Made by a program: the position numbers and the translations under genes
The notes under the pieces: generated by a model
What the model saw: the letters and a program-made list of their open reading frames with translations, nothing else
The model's database searches: none
Told to the model about the DNA's origin: nothing
Shown here: in pieces, positions 51,427 through 60,865 of the stretch
Layout: each line of letters opens with the position of its first letter
Position numbering within the stretch: position 1 is the stretch's first letter
NCBI RefSeq assembly: GCF_963677575.1
Contig: NZ_OY782038.1
Coordinates: 124,001 to 188,000 of the forward strand
Source of the DNA: an uncultured Draconibacterium sp.
GTDB lineage: Bacteria; Bacteroidota; Bacteroidia; Bacteroidales; Prolixibacteraceae
Direction of reading: 5' to 3'
Length of the DNA: 64,000 bases

Positions 51427-53001
51427 TTAGAACATAAAGCCAAGTTTTGCAGTTAAGATTCCCATGTTTTCATTTGAATCGATTACTTCCCGGAATTCGT
51501 ATCTGACTTTTAGAAATAGTTTGTCAATATTTTCGGATTTTGGCAATTTGTATGCACAATTTATTCGGGGAGAAACATTAATATAATCGGTTGTTTCGTA
51601 TTCAAAATCATGCATATAAAGTTGTTTGTTTTGCCGGCGGGTAATTGTTTCGTCGTTTGAAAGATTTAGCTTCTGATTTATATTGTAATGATAATTGAGT
51701 ATAATCCCTGGTGCAAAACAGAATTTCCTAAGGTAAAAGTCTTTTTCAAAATTTACCCCCAATTCAAGGTTCGAATAGTCGGCATTAAACACCTCCGGAA
51801 TGTAATAATACTTTTCCGTTTTTAACTTGTAATGAGCGTGAACACTGCTCTCCCAGTTAATTTGTTCGTGGTTGCAAAGCTTTAAATAGTTAAATTCTAT
51901 AGCGGCATGAAATTCCTTTCTATTCAGTTTTAGATTTTTAGATAATGTAATGTATTCTGTTTTATTGTCATCATTTAAAATGGCATCTTGTATGTATTCT
52001 ATTCCGTCTCCATCGAAATATGAGGTGCGAAAGGTAATCTTATGAATAGCAGTTTGAGTATGTTTGGTAAACTGCTGATTTAGCTCAACTATAAAAGTTT
52101 TCCAATCGCCGGCATCATCTTTCTTTACTGTGCTTGTTCCGTCTTCTGTTATTTCCTTACAGTAAGTTCCTCTTATTTCTGTTAACGATCCAAATCCGAT
52201 AAGCTTTGTATCGAACTGTACTCCGGCCGATAAACTATTTTGATTAAAAAAGCGCGATTTTGATTGTCCCGTTTCCGATGAATAAAATCCCATTCCTTTA
52301 AACATAAAATAGGTTGGATCAGGATCATCTGTCACCACCTGTTGGTATTCAATATCTTCTTTCCTGTTTCTGTAACACAGGTCTAACCCTAAGTTGTTAT
52401 TCGTAAGATAGATAATAATTGACGGTCGAAGTGAAAAGTCGGTAATCACAGTTCGTGGTCGCGGGTCTTTTTGTTTTGCACTTTTACCAATATGGTAATC
52501 TGCCAAAAGTCCAAAAGATAGTTGATTCGTTAGTCTTTTTGCAATACCCCCTGAGAGGGTAAAACTTTCTTTATGAATATTGGCTCCGGGAATGGAATCT
52601 CCAATAACATATGGATTCCCCCGGTATGGATCAAAAAGCCCGGTGTATAAATTTCCCGTTTCATCACTATTCTGGTAGGCAAAATTTCCGTAGTAATGCG
52701 TATTATTTAAGTTCAGATAACTTTCAGCAAAGAGTGAGTAGTTTTCTAAATGTGAAGCCTCCCGCACTTTTTTGTAATCTCCATCAGTCAATTTGTATTC
52801 CCCAAAAACTTCCCCGATGTTTTCGTTAGCGTTAAAAGTTAATCCGGCAATATTGCCGCTGTTAAGCCATTGGTTTTTTAGTTGAAACAGTTTGAATGCA
52901 TGGAAAGAAGAGATACTATCCTTTGTCGCATTATTTGCTAAAATCCTTTCTGAAGTAAAAAAGGATAAGATCATAATAAGTACGATTTGAAGTTTAGTCA
53001 T
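51427..53001 (-). CDS. DUF6850-like outer-membrane beta-barrel protein
   Basis: 524 residues, signal peptide to about residue 22 (ERILA-N). The mature chain is rich in alternating strands with aromatic ends (AESYLNLNNTHYYGNFAYQN, PSIIIYLTNNNLGLDLCYRNR, EFNYLKLCNHEQINWESSVHAHYKLK) and ends with LGFMF, as barrel proteins do. It has features of DUF6850-annotated proteins, which recur beside DUF4876 proteins and TonB receptors in Bacteroidota as far as I remember. Probably about 16 or more strands. Third gene of the operon. Confidence 0.72.
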   Translation of the reverse strand: MTKLQIVLIMILSFFTSERILANNATKDSISSFHAFKLFQLKNQWLNSGNIAGLTFNANENIGEVFGEYKLTDGDYKKVREASHLENYSLFAESYLNLNNTHYYGNFAYQNSDETGNLYTGLFDPYRGNPYVIGDSIPGANIHKESFTLSGGIAKRLTNQLSFGLLADYHIGKSAKQKDPRPRTVITDFSLRPSIIIYLTNNNLGLDLCYRNRKEDIEYQQVVTDDPDPTYFMFKGMGFYSSETGQSKSRFFNQNSLSAGVQFDTKLIGFGSLTEIRGTYCKEITEDGTSTVKKDDAGDWKTFIVELNQQFTKHTQTAIHKITFRTSYFDGDGIEYIQDAILNDDNKTEYITLSKNLKLNRKEFHAAIEFNYLKLCNHEQINWESSVHAHYKLKTEKYYYIPEVFNADYSNLELGVNFEKDFYLRKFCFAPGIILNYHYNINQKLNLSNDETITRRQNKQLYMHDFEYETTDYINVSPRINCAYKLPKSENIDKLFLKVRYEFREVIDSNENMGILTAKLGFMF

Positions 53002-53064
53002 CTCAAACGAAACATTAAAAGTTCCAACTGTATGTTAGCGCAAATGGTTACCAGTTTTTCTGGT

Positions 53065-54285
53065 TTATTCTTCTACACTTGTTGGATTTACACCGGGAGT
53101 TGGAGCTAAATCGTGTAGAAAATCTTCCGAAGAATTGTTGGTGTCCTTATAAATTACCCGGTTCCCGATAATCATTTTTGCTTTTCGCCGAACGGATAAG
53201 GATGATTTTGTACCCGCTTCAATGTACGTATATCCAGCATCTAATTCGGCAGGAAGACGTTTGTAAATCTCGTCCGCATCAAACCGGGCGCATTCTACAG
53301 CATCAATAACGAATTCTTTGTCAATCATAAAGTATTCAGTAGAAGAAGAACTTCCTGGTTTTGTCATAAAATTATTAGCATCCGAAACGTAACTTTCCCA
53401 GCTATCATAAGGAAATCGAAATAGTACTATTGCAGGACCAAAGACTGAAGCTGCCCAATCAGTCATTTTTGTATTTGTAGTATACACTAAGGTTAGATTA
53501 GGGACAGCAGATGCATTTACGTCTCCACCGGAAGACTCTACGTATGCTTCCCAGTCTGCATTGCCAAGGTTAACAGGAGAATTGGGATTCCCGATTTCAT
53601 CGGTTTGATGATCAATACCGTCCCTGGCAATAATAAAACTTTCTCCTGGCATAATGGGATGATCCGTACCATCTCCCGGGATAGTCCAGGTTTGATAATT
53701 TAAGGGTAAGCGATCCAGTAATTCGCCGTTTTCGTCAGCCCAACTGGTTTGTTTTGACGTTGAATTAGGTTCTAGAATTGCCATACATAATCCATCAGCA
53801 AAAAGTGTATCACCAGAGTTATTATAAATTTCAAAGAACTGATCGGAAGTATAACTTTTTTCTTCAGGTGTCAGTGAACCTACATAATAAAGTTCTTTAA
53901 AAATAAAACCTCCGGTATTATCTGCTAAAATAAGATTCATTGTAACCTCCGATTCGGAGATTAGAGAGTAGTTGGATACAATTCCGTTAAAAAAGTATTC
54001 CTCTCCATAGTTGTCGTTAACAACGAAACTTGTTGTGAAATTGTAATTTCCTTCTACCAATTCAAAAATGGCATTTCCATCAGAAGTGGCTGTAACGGTT
54101 GTGGTTCTTGTATTATTGGTGTTGGTTGCTGTAACAGCAACATCTAGGGGGAAATCTGTAACGGTAAATCCATCAGGATAATTGACTTTTACCATAATTA
54201 AATAGCTGGGTGTAACATTCTCTTTACAGTTTATTAGAAATAAACCCATTAGTAAGCATAAGGATATAAGTGCAAATTTTCTCAT
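53065..54285 (-). CDS. DUF4876-like lipoprotein, possibly with a lamin-tail-like domain
   Basis: 406 residues. Lipobox FLIN-Cys20-KEN. Residues 30-115 resemble a surface-exposed beta-sandwich (TATSDGNAIFELVEGNYNFTTSF). Residues about 125-400 resemble DUF4876: FIFKELYYVGSLTPEEKSYTSDQFFEIYNNSGDTLFADGLC, MPGESFIIARDGIDHQ, VDAVECARFD and SVRRK. The 'FFEIYNNSGDTL' and 'IIARDGIDH' pieces look like a lamin-tail-type immunoglobulin fold, which is my inference. It would be displayed on the surface beside the TonB receptor encoded upstream. No function is established. Confidence 0.75.
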   Translation of the reverse strand: MRKFALISLCLLMGLFLINCKENVTPSYLIMVKVNYPDGFTVTDFPLDVAVTATNTNNTRTTTVTATSDGNAIFELVEGNYNFTTSFVVNDNYGEEYFFNGIVSNYSLISESEVTMNLILADNTGGFIFKELYYVGSLTPEEKSYTSDQFFEIYNNSGDTLFADGLCMAILEPNSTSKQTSWADENGELLDRLPLNYQTWTIPGDGTDHPIMPGESFIIARDGIDHQTDEIGNPNSPVNLGNADWEAYVESSGGDVNASAVPNLTLVYTTNTKMTDWAASVFGPAIVLFRFPYDSWESYVSDANNFMTKPGSSSSTEYFMIDKEFVIDAVECARFDADEIYKRLPAELDAGYTYIEAGTKSSLSVRRKAKMIIGNRVIYKDTNNSSEDFLHDLAPTPGVNPTSVEE

Positions 54286-54314
54286 GATATGATCTATAAA
54301 TCGGTTTTTAATAT

Positions 54315-57155
54315 TTACAAACTAAATGTTAGGTCTGCTCCGAAGTAGGCAATTTGATTTAACCTGGTGTAATTACCACTTCGTTTGACTTTATATAGTG
54401 GTCGGTGATTAAATACATTATGTGCAAAAAACGACAACTTCGCAAATTTTCCAAATTCCTTGGTTAATTTTAAATTGAGTTGCCAGTTTATCGGATACGA
54501 CTCCTTGTCGTAAAAATCATCATCCTGTTTTTCTACCATTGTTGAGTAAGGAGCTTCATATGAGTAGTTATCCTGCCATTCGTGATATTGCATATCCATA
54601 TCGTAAAAACCTACTGGATCTACATAAATGATTTCTCCGGCAGGAAATTGGCCGTATAGTTTTTCGTAATTATCGCCTCTGGTATAAGCGACAGGTGTTC
54701 CAGATTCATTCTCCCAAAAGCTCATTGACTTATTCATCCATATTGTTTGGAGGTTGAGCGAAAAGATCATTTTCAATTCAGGAATATGGGTGATTGTTCG
54801 AAAATTCGAATTTAAACGTTGCGAAATGGTACCGGAGTTGCCCGGTAATACCGATAGATATGGGAAATAATCTCCCTGGTATGACGATGTTATGTTTTTC
54901 ACAACAGGAACTGCATGTCTGGATCTTTTTATGTGGAAATATGCGCCGTCAACCATGAGTTCCGTTTTAACTGGATTTATGCGACCAAAGTTAATAACAT
55001 ATTCAACTCCTTTCTTGTATACGCTGTAGTTATTTATGGGAGACTTATATCTTTCAAATTCAGTTTCCTGCTCGTAGCCCAAGGTGCTGATTGCTCCATT
55101 TTCCTCGTATGTAATATCTCCATTTTCAAAAATTGGATAGAATCCCTTTCCCAGTTCATTCCATTTACGGTAATTCATTACAAAGTATTGTTCTTCCCAA
55201 CCAAAGCCATTTCTGATTTTTTCGCGAAATCCGGTGAGGTTAAAATGTATACCAATAATATTGAAATCAGTTCCCAATTCATATTTATTATTTGTCATTG
55301 GTTTTAAATCCGGATTGCTGGTGTTTTCAATAATTTCGGTTGTGGAAACAATTAATTCCGGCGAATAATTAAAACTCAATTTATCAATGTAAGCGGCATC
55401 CGGATACATGTGTAACATGGTAGGGGTTTTTGATGTTTTTCCTAAGCCTCCTCTGAGGGTAAGGTTGCGAGTTATATGGTACGCGAGATTGATTCTGGGT
55501 TCAATCGATTTAAAGCCATTAGTAGAAAAGATTCCATTTGGAAGGAAGTTGTTGTAACGTATTCCTATTTGTGTTTCAAGGTTGTTATTGCCAATCGGTA
55601 AGCTTATTCTGTCTTCTGCAAAAAGAGCCAGTTTTTTGCTTGCCGGAATATCTTTAAATGCTCGCGGGCGGGTTTTGATGGCTTCTCTTGGTGGTCGGTT
55701 TAGGTCGTATTGTCTACCTTCTCCATTGTTCCCGGATTCTCGCCAATCAAAACCATATATAACAGAGTTACTCATATTTCCCAAGTTAAACCTTGAATCG
55801 AGTTTTACCGTTACAAAAAAATTGTAAGGTTTACCATCAACGGTGATCTCTGAGTAATACTCTGAAGGTAAAATATTGATTTCATACTCGCCTGCAATGT
55901 AAGTTGTTGGGATAGGAGTTGCCTGAGTTGAATTTAGTGCATAGTTGTAAAAGTCCTGTCGTTTAAAGCTTCCCGAGAAATTATAAGTAATGTTGCCAAT
56001 CCACCATTTTTGAAGTGACCATTTCCCGTATAATTTCAAATCTAAACCGGATTCTTTTTCTCGTTGGCGTTCCAATTGTCTTTGATCCGGATCTTTCTTC
56101 TCATCGTCAATTGTATGAAAATAGTTTCCTTTAAAATTTATACTTAAAGGATTATGCTTCTTAAACAAGGTATTTGAGTAGCCAAACTGTCCGTTTAGTC
56201 TTTTATAATTTCTTGCAGGCCTCCGTAAATCGTCATATGAATGGGTAAAATCGAGTTCAAAATTTACAGTACCTTTATTTTCACCTTTTAGCAAAATTCC
56301 TTTTGAAATTGATGCCTGCTTAATTTTAGTATCTGCTTTCAATTTCCCTTTTAAAGGCGATTTCCCGGATTTTGTTTTTATCAACACTGCTCCGCTTGTT
56401 AAATCTCCATATTGCACCGATGGTATACCGCGAATAACCTCAACCGATTCGATATAATCGGTAGATATTTGACGAAGATCGACGCCGCCTCCAGCTGTTG
56501 AAAATTCACTTGATTGGCCCTGTTGGGTTGTATTTAACGATTGCATATTGGCATCATTGTCCATTGGTGTCCCGTCTATAATTATCGCGGTTCCCAGAGC
56601 GTCATTGGCATTTGCTTGCCTGGTTTTGTCCTCACCCATGTAGGTGTTTATATCCCTGATTGTTATTTGATTGGCCTTTGATAAGTCGGGATTTAACGAG
56701 ATCTGTCCCGGCACCAATTGCATAACATCTGTAAGACTTGTGGGCTGTGAATGTTCGATAGCGGCATTCTCAATGGTTGAAGATGAACTTAGATTGGTAT
56801 TTTCACGTGCAACAACAGTTATTTCATCCAGACCAAGGGAACTTGCCTGCATGGATATATTATAGTCTGGCACATTTTGTTTAATTTCAACAACGCTTTC
56901 ATATTTTTCAAAGCTTAAACACGATGCTTGTACCGTATATTTCCCTTCAGGAATATTGTCAAAATTAAATTCTCCATTTAAATCAGATGTTGTCCAACGA
57001 TTGAGCTCTGTTATTTGGATGGCTACTAAGCCTAAGTGTTCTTTGGTTTCAATATTTTCAACTACTCCGGAGAAATTATAATTATTCTGGGCAAGCAGGT
57101 ATAAAGGTAGCATTGTAATTATCAGGGAAATTGTATGCTTTAAAAACTGGTTCAT
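54315..57155 (-). CDS. TonB-dependent outer-membrane receptor
   Basis: 946 residues. Signal peptide to about 22 (LYLLA-Q). Residues 25-105 are a carboxypeptidase-regulatory-like domain (NYNFSGVVENIETKEHLGLVAIQI, GEFNFDNIPEGKYTV). Plug about 130-265 (TSLTDVMQLVPGQI, DYIESVEVIRGIPSVQYGDLTSGAVLIKTK), then a barrel of about 22 strands ending FFAHNVFNHRPLYKV...YFGADLTFSL. No SusD follows, so it is not a typical glycan pair. In the same operon come the DUF4876-like lipoprotein, the barrel and the ABC genes. The ligand could be a metal chelate, cobamide, peptide or other molecule; the sequence does not tell. Confidence 0.93.
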   Translation of the reverse strand: MNQFLKHTISLIITMLPLYLLAQNNYNFSGVVENIETKEHLGLVAIQITELNRWTTSDLNGEFNFDNIPEGKYTVQASCLSFEKYESVVEIKQNVPDYNISMQASSLGLDEITVVARENTNLSSSSTIENAAIEHSQPTSLTDVMQLVPGQISLNPDLSKANQITIRDINTYMGEDKTRQANANDALGTAIIIDGTPMDNDANMQSLNTTQQGQSSEFSTAGGGVDLRQISTDYIESVEVIRGIPSVQYGDLTSGAVLIKTKSGKSPLKGKLKADTKIKQASISKGILLKGENKGTVNFELDFTHSYDDLRRPARNYKRLNGQFGYSNTLFKKHNPLSINFKGNYFHTIDDEKKDPDQRQLERQREKESGLDLKLYGKWSLQKWWIGNITYNFSGSFKRQDFYNYALNSTQATPIPTTYIAGEYEINILPSEYYSEITVDGKPYNFFVTVKLDSRFNLGNMSNSVIYGFDWRESGNNGEGRQYDLNRPPREAIKTRPRAFKDIPASKKLALFAEDRISLPIGNNNLETQIGIRYNNFLPNGIFSTNGFKSIEPRINLAYHITRNLTLRGGLGKTSKTPTMLHMYPDAAYIDKLSFNYSPELIVSTTEIIENTSNPDLKPMTNNKYELGTDFNIIGIHFNLTGFREKIRNGFGWEEQYFVMNYRKWNELGKGFYPIFENGDITYEENGAISTLGYEQETEFERYKSPINNYSVYKKGVEYVINFGRINPVKTELMVDGAYFHIKRSRHAVPVVKNITSSYQGDYFPYLSVLPGNSGTISQRLNSNFRTITHIPELKMIFSLNLQTIWMNKSMSFWENESGTPVAYTRGDNYEKLYGQFPAGEIIYVDPVGFYDMDMQYHEWQDNYSYEAPYSTMVEKQDDDFYDKESYPINWQLNLKLTKEFGKFAKLSFFAHNVFNHRPLYKVKRSGNYTRLNQIAYFGADLTFSL

Positions 57156-57428
57156 AGTTGCTATTGGAAAACGACCCTTTATATTATACTTCTAATCTCT
57201 CTTAGTTATCATATTATTAGTCGAATGTACTGTTTTTGTCTGCATTTCAATAGCGATTTCAACTTTCCGCCATTAAATTTTAAATATAATCAATATTCTG
57301 TTTGCCGATTAGTCTTTGTACGGATAATGAATATCAGAGTATTAAGTGTTGTCGATAAATGAAAGGAGTTGTTCGATTTAGATGTGTTGGTTGAAATATT
57401 CAGGGATAGATCGAATAGGGAAGTCTGA

Positions 57429-57860
57429 TTATTCCGCCGCATAAATCCCCATCTTCTTAAGTACTCGTACAGCGTCATCAAATGTAAGGTAAAGGTCACC
57501 TTCTTTTTCGTCCCAAACCTGGCCTTTGTTTATTCCTTTCAGGTTGCGATCAGGTCCTTCATAAAGAATTACCGTTTCAAGGGCTTTCATTTTTACTGTG
57601 TTTTCATCTATTTGAACCACTTTGGCTTTAACAGGTTTTCCTGTTATCGGGTTCCGTTCTTTTGTTACCTGAATTACCAAGCCGTAGCAGATCTTTCCTT
57701 CTTTCACCCAACCCGGAATTTTTACCCGTAAGGCATCGCTCATTTCAACTTTTTTCTCTTTGTAGGTGTATGAGGCTATTTCATCCGAATTTTCATCCGA
57801 ATGACAACTGATAATGCATAATGAGGTGAACAAGATGACTAATAATACCAGTTTCTTCAT
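57429..57860 (-). CDS. Small hypothetical lipoprotein
   Basis: 143 residues. Lipobox CIIS-Cys19-HSD, then a soluble domain of about 120 residues with alternating strands (KVEMSDALRVKIPGWVKEGKICYGLVIQVTK, KAKVVQIDENTVKMKALETVIL) and a C-terminal helix with DDAVRVLKKMGIY. I do not recognise a family. No partner gene is adjacent; the TonB receptor starts 274 nt downstream with no clear promoter seen between. Confidence 0.65.
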   Translation of the reverse strand: MKKLVLLVILFTSLCIISCHSDENSDEIASYTYKEKKVEMSDALRVKIPGWVKEGKICYGLVIQVTKERNPITGKPVKAKVVQIDENTVKMKALETVILYEGPDRNLKGINKGQVWDEKEGDLYLTFDDAVRVLKKMGIYAAE

Positions 57861-57975
57861 GCAATAAAAAAGTTTGACCTAAATGAATAAGGTTGCTTTA
57901 AATAGTCTTTGCAAGAAAACTATGTTTCATCAAAGCGGGGGTAAATGTAATAAATCTCAATGTAAAATGACTCGC

Positions 57976-58140
57976 TAGTGTTAAGTCAAGTCCAAAATGT
58001 CGGCTAAGTTGCAGTTATTTTTTGAATTTTAGGAGATCAGAAGAAGTAAGTATAGCCGTAGCTACGTGAGTATTTTTATGATGAGTAAAAACGAAAAAGA
58101 ACATTACTTGGGGCTATAGAGCAGGCTTGACTTGACACTA
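57976..58140. mobile_element. 165-bp MITE with 17-bp terminal inverted repeats
   Basis: The left end TAGTGTTAAGTCAAGTC (57976-57992) matches the reverse complement of the right end GGCTTGACTTGACACTA (58124-58140) at 15 of 17 positions. The ends begin TAGTGT and finish ACACTA, so TA could be the target duplication, as made by IS630/Tc1-type transposases. Inside is the perfect palindrome CGTAGCTACG. No transposase gene is present, so it is non-autonomous. Lies between tpiA and the small lipoprotein gene. Confidence 0.6.
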
Positions 58141-58157
58141 ACAACTTATTGTTAATG

Positions 58158-58194
58158 AAAAAGCCATTTCCTGACAATGCAGAAAATGGCTTTT
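58158..58194 (-). terminator. Intrinsic terminator of tpiA
   Basis: AAAAGCCATTT (58159-58169) pairs with AAATGGCTTTT (58184-58194). On the minus strand the stem is followed by a T-run, just downstream of the tpiA stop codon. Confidence 0.8.
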
Positions 58195-58219
58195 ATATAT
58201 TTTAAAACTTGATTGTTTC

Positions 58220-58978
58220 CTAGAAACCGTTGATGATTCCGATAAAGTCTTCAGCTTTTAAAGCCGCACCACCAATCAAACCACCGTCAACGTCTTTGTT
58301 AGCGAACAGCTCTTTTGCGTTACTTGGTTTACAACTACCACCGTAAAGAATTGAAGTTCCTTCAGCAACTTCTTCCCCAAATTTGGCTGTAATTGCAGCG
58401 CGGATATTAGCGTGCATATCTTGTGCTTGCTCAGAGCTGGCAGTTACACCTGTTCCGATTGCCCAGATTGGTTCGTAAGCAATAACGATTTTTTTGAAAT
58501 CGTCGGCTGACAGTTGGAAAACTGTTTCTTCCAGTTGATTTACAACATACTCGTTGTGTGTAGCGGCTTCGCGAATATCTAAAGCTTCACCACAGCAGTA
58601 GATCGGAGTTAATCCGTTTTCTAAAGCAAGAGCAACTTTTTTGTTCAGGATTTCACTTGTCTCACCGTAGTATTCACGACGCTCAGAGTGACCTAAAATT
58701 ACGTACTCAGCACCTGTCGATTTTACCATCTCAGCAGAAACCTCACCAGTGTACGCTCCTTTTGCTTCGGCAGCACAGTTTTGTGCAGCAACACCAATCC
58801 TGTCGGTATTTACTGTGTCAACTACTTTTGTAATGTGTGTAAATGGTGCTCCCAATACAACAACTACATCGTCAGCACCTTCGCTTGCTACAATCGCATC
58901 AACAGCTTTTGCCAACTCAACACCTTCTTGCAAATTGGTGTTACATTTCCAGTTTCCTGCAACTATCTTTTGTCTCAT
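58220..58978 (-). CDS. tpiA: Triosephosphate isomerase
   Basis: 252 residues, standard length. Opens RQKIVAGNWKCNTNLQEG with the conserved Lys; catalytic His in YVILGHSERREYYGET; catalytic Glu in VIAYEPIWAIGTG; phosphate loop LYGGSCKPSNAKELFA and GLIGGAALKA. Interconverts dihydroxyacetone phosphate and glyceraldehyde 3-phosphate in glycolysis. Single gene with its own terminator. Confidence 0.98.
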   Translation of the reverse strand: MRQKIVAGNWKCNTNLQEGVELAKAVDAIVASEGADDVVVVLGAPFTHITKVVDTVNTDRIGVAAQNCAAEAKGAYTGEVSAEMVKSTGAEYVILGHSERREYYGETSEILNKKVALALENGLTPIYCCGEALDIREAATHNEYVVNQLEETVFQLSADDFKKIVIAYEPIWAIGTGVTASSEQAQDMHANIRAAITAKFGEEVAEGTSILYGGSCKPSNAKELFANKDVDGGLIGGAALKAEDFIGIINGF

Positions 58979-59131
58979 ATTATTGAATTTTAAAGTATTA
59001 GATTAGAATCGATTTTTAACGCCCACGAAATTAGCAGTTTCGTTGGTATCTTCCTAATTGACTTAATTTTATGCCAGACAATTAACTATTTGTTCATTTC
59101 TTTTTGGGCCGGCAATTTTTGCACTTACTAA

Positions 59132-60142
59132 TTACCTGTTACTGCCCTGGCGTTCAATCATCCAGCCGGGATATTCAGGTGTTAATTTACTAACCTCGTC
59201 TAATGCTTTAAGTTCATCTTCATCCAGGCTAACGTTTACTGAATTTAAATTATCAGCCAGCTGCTCCTGTTTGTTTGCCCCGATTATAACCGATGTTACG
59301 GCGGGTTGATGGAGCAACCACGACAATGCAATTTGTGCAACGCTCACTTCTTTCTTTTCCGCAAAGTTTTTCATTACATCTACAATATCGAAGGCTTTTT
59401 CTTTATTTACCGGAGGAAAGTCAAAATTAATTCTTCGGCCTTCTTTGGTTTCTGCATCACGGCTGTATTTTCCGCTTAGTAATCCTCCAGCCAGCGGACT
59501 CCATACCATTAGCCCGATTTTTTGATCGAGGAGTAACGGAATAAGTTCACGTTCCAAATCGCGGCCCGCTATCGTGTAATAGGCCTGAAGAGAAACAAAT
59601 TTACTCAGGTATTTCTGTGCCGAAATGCCAAGAGCTTTCATCAATTGCCAGGCTGCCAGATTACTGCACCCGATGTAACGCACTTTCCCACTTTTAACAA
59701 GTAAATCCAAAGCTTCAAGTGTTTCTTCCAGTGGTGTAAGTCGGTCAAAACCATGAATTTGGTATAAGTCAATGTAATCCATTTTTAGCCGTGTCAGACT
59801 TTCGTTTGCCTGTTGAATAATGTGCTTTTTGCTAAGCCCCACTTCATTGGGGCCTTCACCCATTTGTCCGCGTACTTTTGTGGCAATTACCAGGTCATCG
59901 CGTTTTAAGCCTAAATCGCGAATGGCCTGACCGGTCATCTGTTCGCTCAAACCCTCACTGTAAACATTGGCTGTATCGATAAAATTTATACCGCCATCAA
60001 TTGACTGTTTTACCAGACTGTTCACCTGATGCTGGGGAAGTGTGCCAATGGCTGTCCACATGCCGCGGCCGCCAAATGTCATTGTTCCCAAACATAGTTC
60101 CGATACTTTTAATCCTGTGTTCCCTAATACGTTGTATTTCAT
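59132..60142 (-). CDS. Aldo/keto reductase
   Basis: 336 residues. Catalytic residues are visible: Asp and Tyr in NFIDTANVYSEGLSE, Lys in LVIATKVRG, His in DLYQIHGFDRLTP; the NADPH-binding end has SVIIGANKQEQL. Family members reduce aldehydes and ketones. Last of five same-strand genes (hydrolase, FMN reductase, pirin, F420-oxidoreductase-like, this) spaced 24-93 nt apart, facing an HxlR regulator. Confidence 0.92.
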   Translation of the reverse strand: MKYNVLGNTGLKVSELCLGTMTFGGRGMWTAIGTLPQHQVNSLVKQSIDGGINFIDTANVYSEGLSEQMTGQAIRDLGLKRDDLVIATKVRGQMGEGPNEVGLSKKHIIQQANESLTRLKMDYIDLYQIHGFDRLTPLEETLEALDLLVKSGKVRYIGCSNLAAWQLMKALGISAQKYLSKFVSLQAYYTIAGRDLERELIPLLLDQKIGLMVWSPLAGGLLSGKYSRDAETKEGRRINFDFPPVNKEKAFDIVDVMKNFAEKKEVSVAQIALSWLLHQPAVTSVIIGANKQEQLADNLNSVNVSLDEDELKALDEVSKLTPEYPGWMIERQGSNR

Positions 60143-60166
60143 TGTTGTTTAATTTTAAGAGATTGT

Positions 60167-60814
60167 TTAGATTTTATTTTGGGCTTCTGTAGTTGTTAAT
60201 GTTTTTCGAAGGGCAAATTCATTTAAATCTCCAAATAATTCTAATCTGATTGATTGATCTATCCCTCCAACATTAAAAGGTTCAAATCCGGTATCCTGTA
60301 TCAATTGTTTTATATCAGCGTCAATATCCGTATTATCTGTTGCATAAAATAATACTGCCTGTTCTGTCTCCTGAAAGGCTTGATTTATTAATGTGTCTAC
60401 CCCCAGGGTACACCATGCTTTAACCAGTTTGGCTCCGTTGGGTAGTGCTTGTGAAATAACCTGACCTGCCGATTCTTGTTCTCCAATAAGTTTTGTGAAA
60501 TTACCTTTTTCATCAATTGAAACCGGATTTGACGGATCAATGATAATTTTGTTCTGTAATTCAGCAGCGTATTCTTTTAAAAATTCCTGAAGATTATGGA
60601 ACATGATTGGCAGAATAATAATTTCTGCTTCTTTAATTGCTTCTGTTATTTCAGATGCAGTTGCAAGGCTGCCGAGTTGTTTTGCCAATGACTCTACTTT
60701 TTCAAAGGTTCTGTTGGCAAGAATAACTGAACGATTGCCTTTTACGAGATTTGAGGCAATAACTTTGCCAATATTACCTAAACCAATAATTGCTACTTGT
60801 TTTGTTGTCGACAT
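60167..60814 (-). CDS. F420-dependent-oxidoreductase-like NAD(P)-binding protein
   Basis: 215 residues. Rossmann start VAIIGLGNIGKVIASNLVKGNRSVILANRTFEKVESLA, with IILPIMFHNLQEFL and IIIDPSNPVSIDEKGN as in the NADP-oxidoreductase F420-dependent/'YfjZ-type' family. Bacteroidota lack F420, so it probably uses NADPH with an unknown acceptor. 24 nt upstream of the aldo/keto reductase gene. Confidence 0.82.
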   Translation of the reverse strand: MSTTKQVAIIGLGNIGKVIASNLVKGNRSVILANRTFEKVESLAKQLGSLATASEITEAIKEAEIIILPIMFHNLQEFLKEYAAELQNKIIIDPSNPVSIDEKGNFTKLIGEQESAGQVISQALPNGAKLVKAWCTLGVDTLINQAFQETEQAVLFYATDNTDIDADIKQLIQDTGFEPFNVGGIDQSIRLELFGDLNEFALRKTLTTTEAQNKI

Positions 60815-60865
60815 TGTTTTTAATGCTTAAATGATTCTAATTTTTTGTTGTCTTGAGTGTTGATG

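Noticed and set aside
48607..57155. SusC/SusD polysaccharide utilisation locus
   Set aside because: The TonB receptor lacks a SusD partner, and no glycan enzyme lies in the operon.
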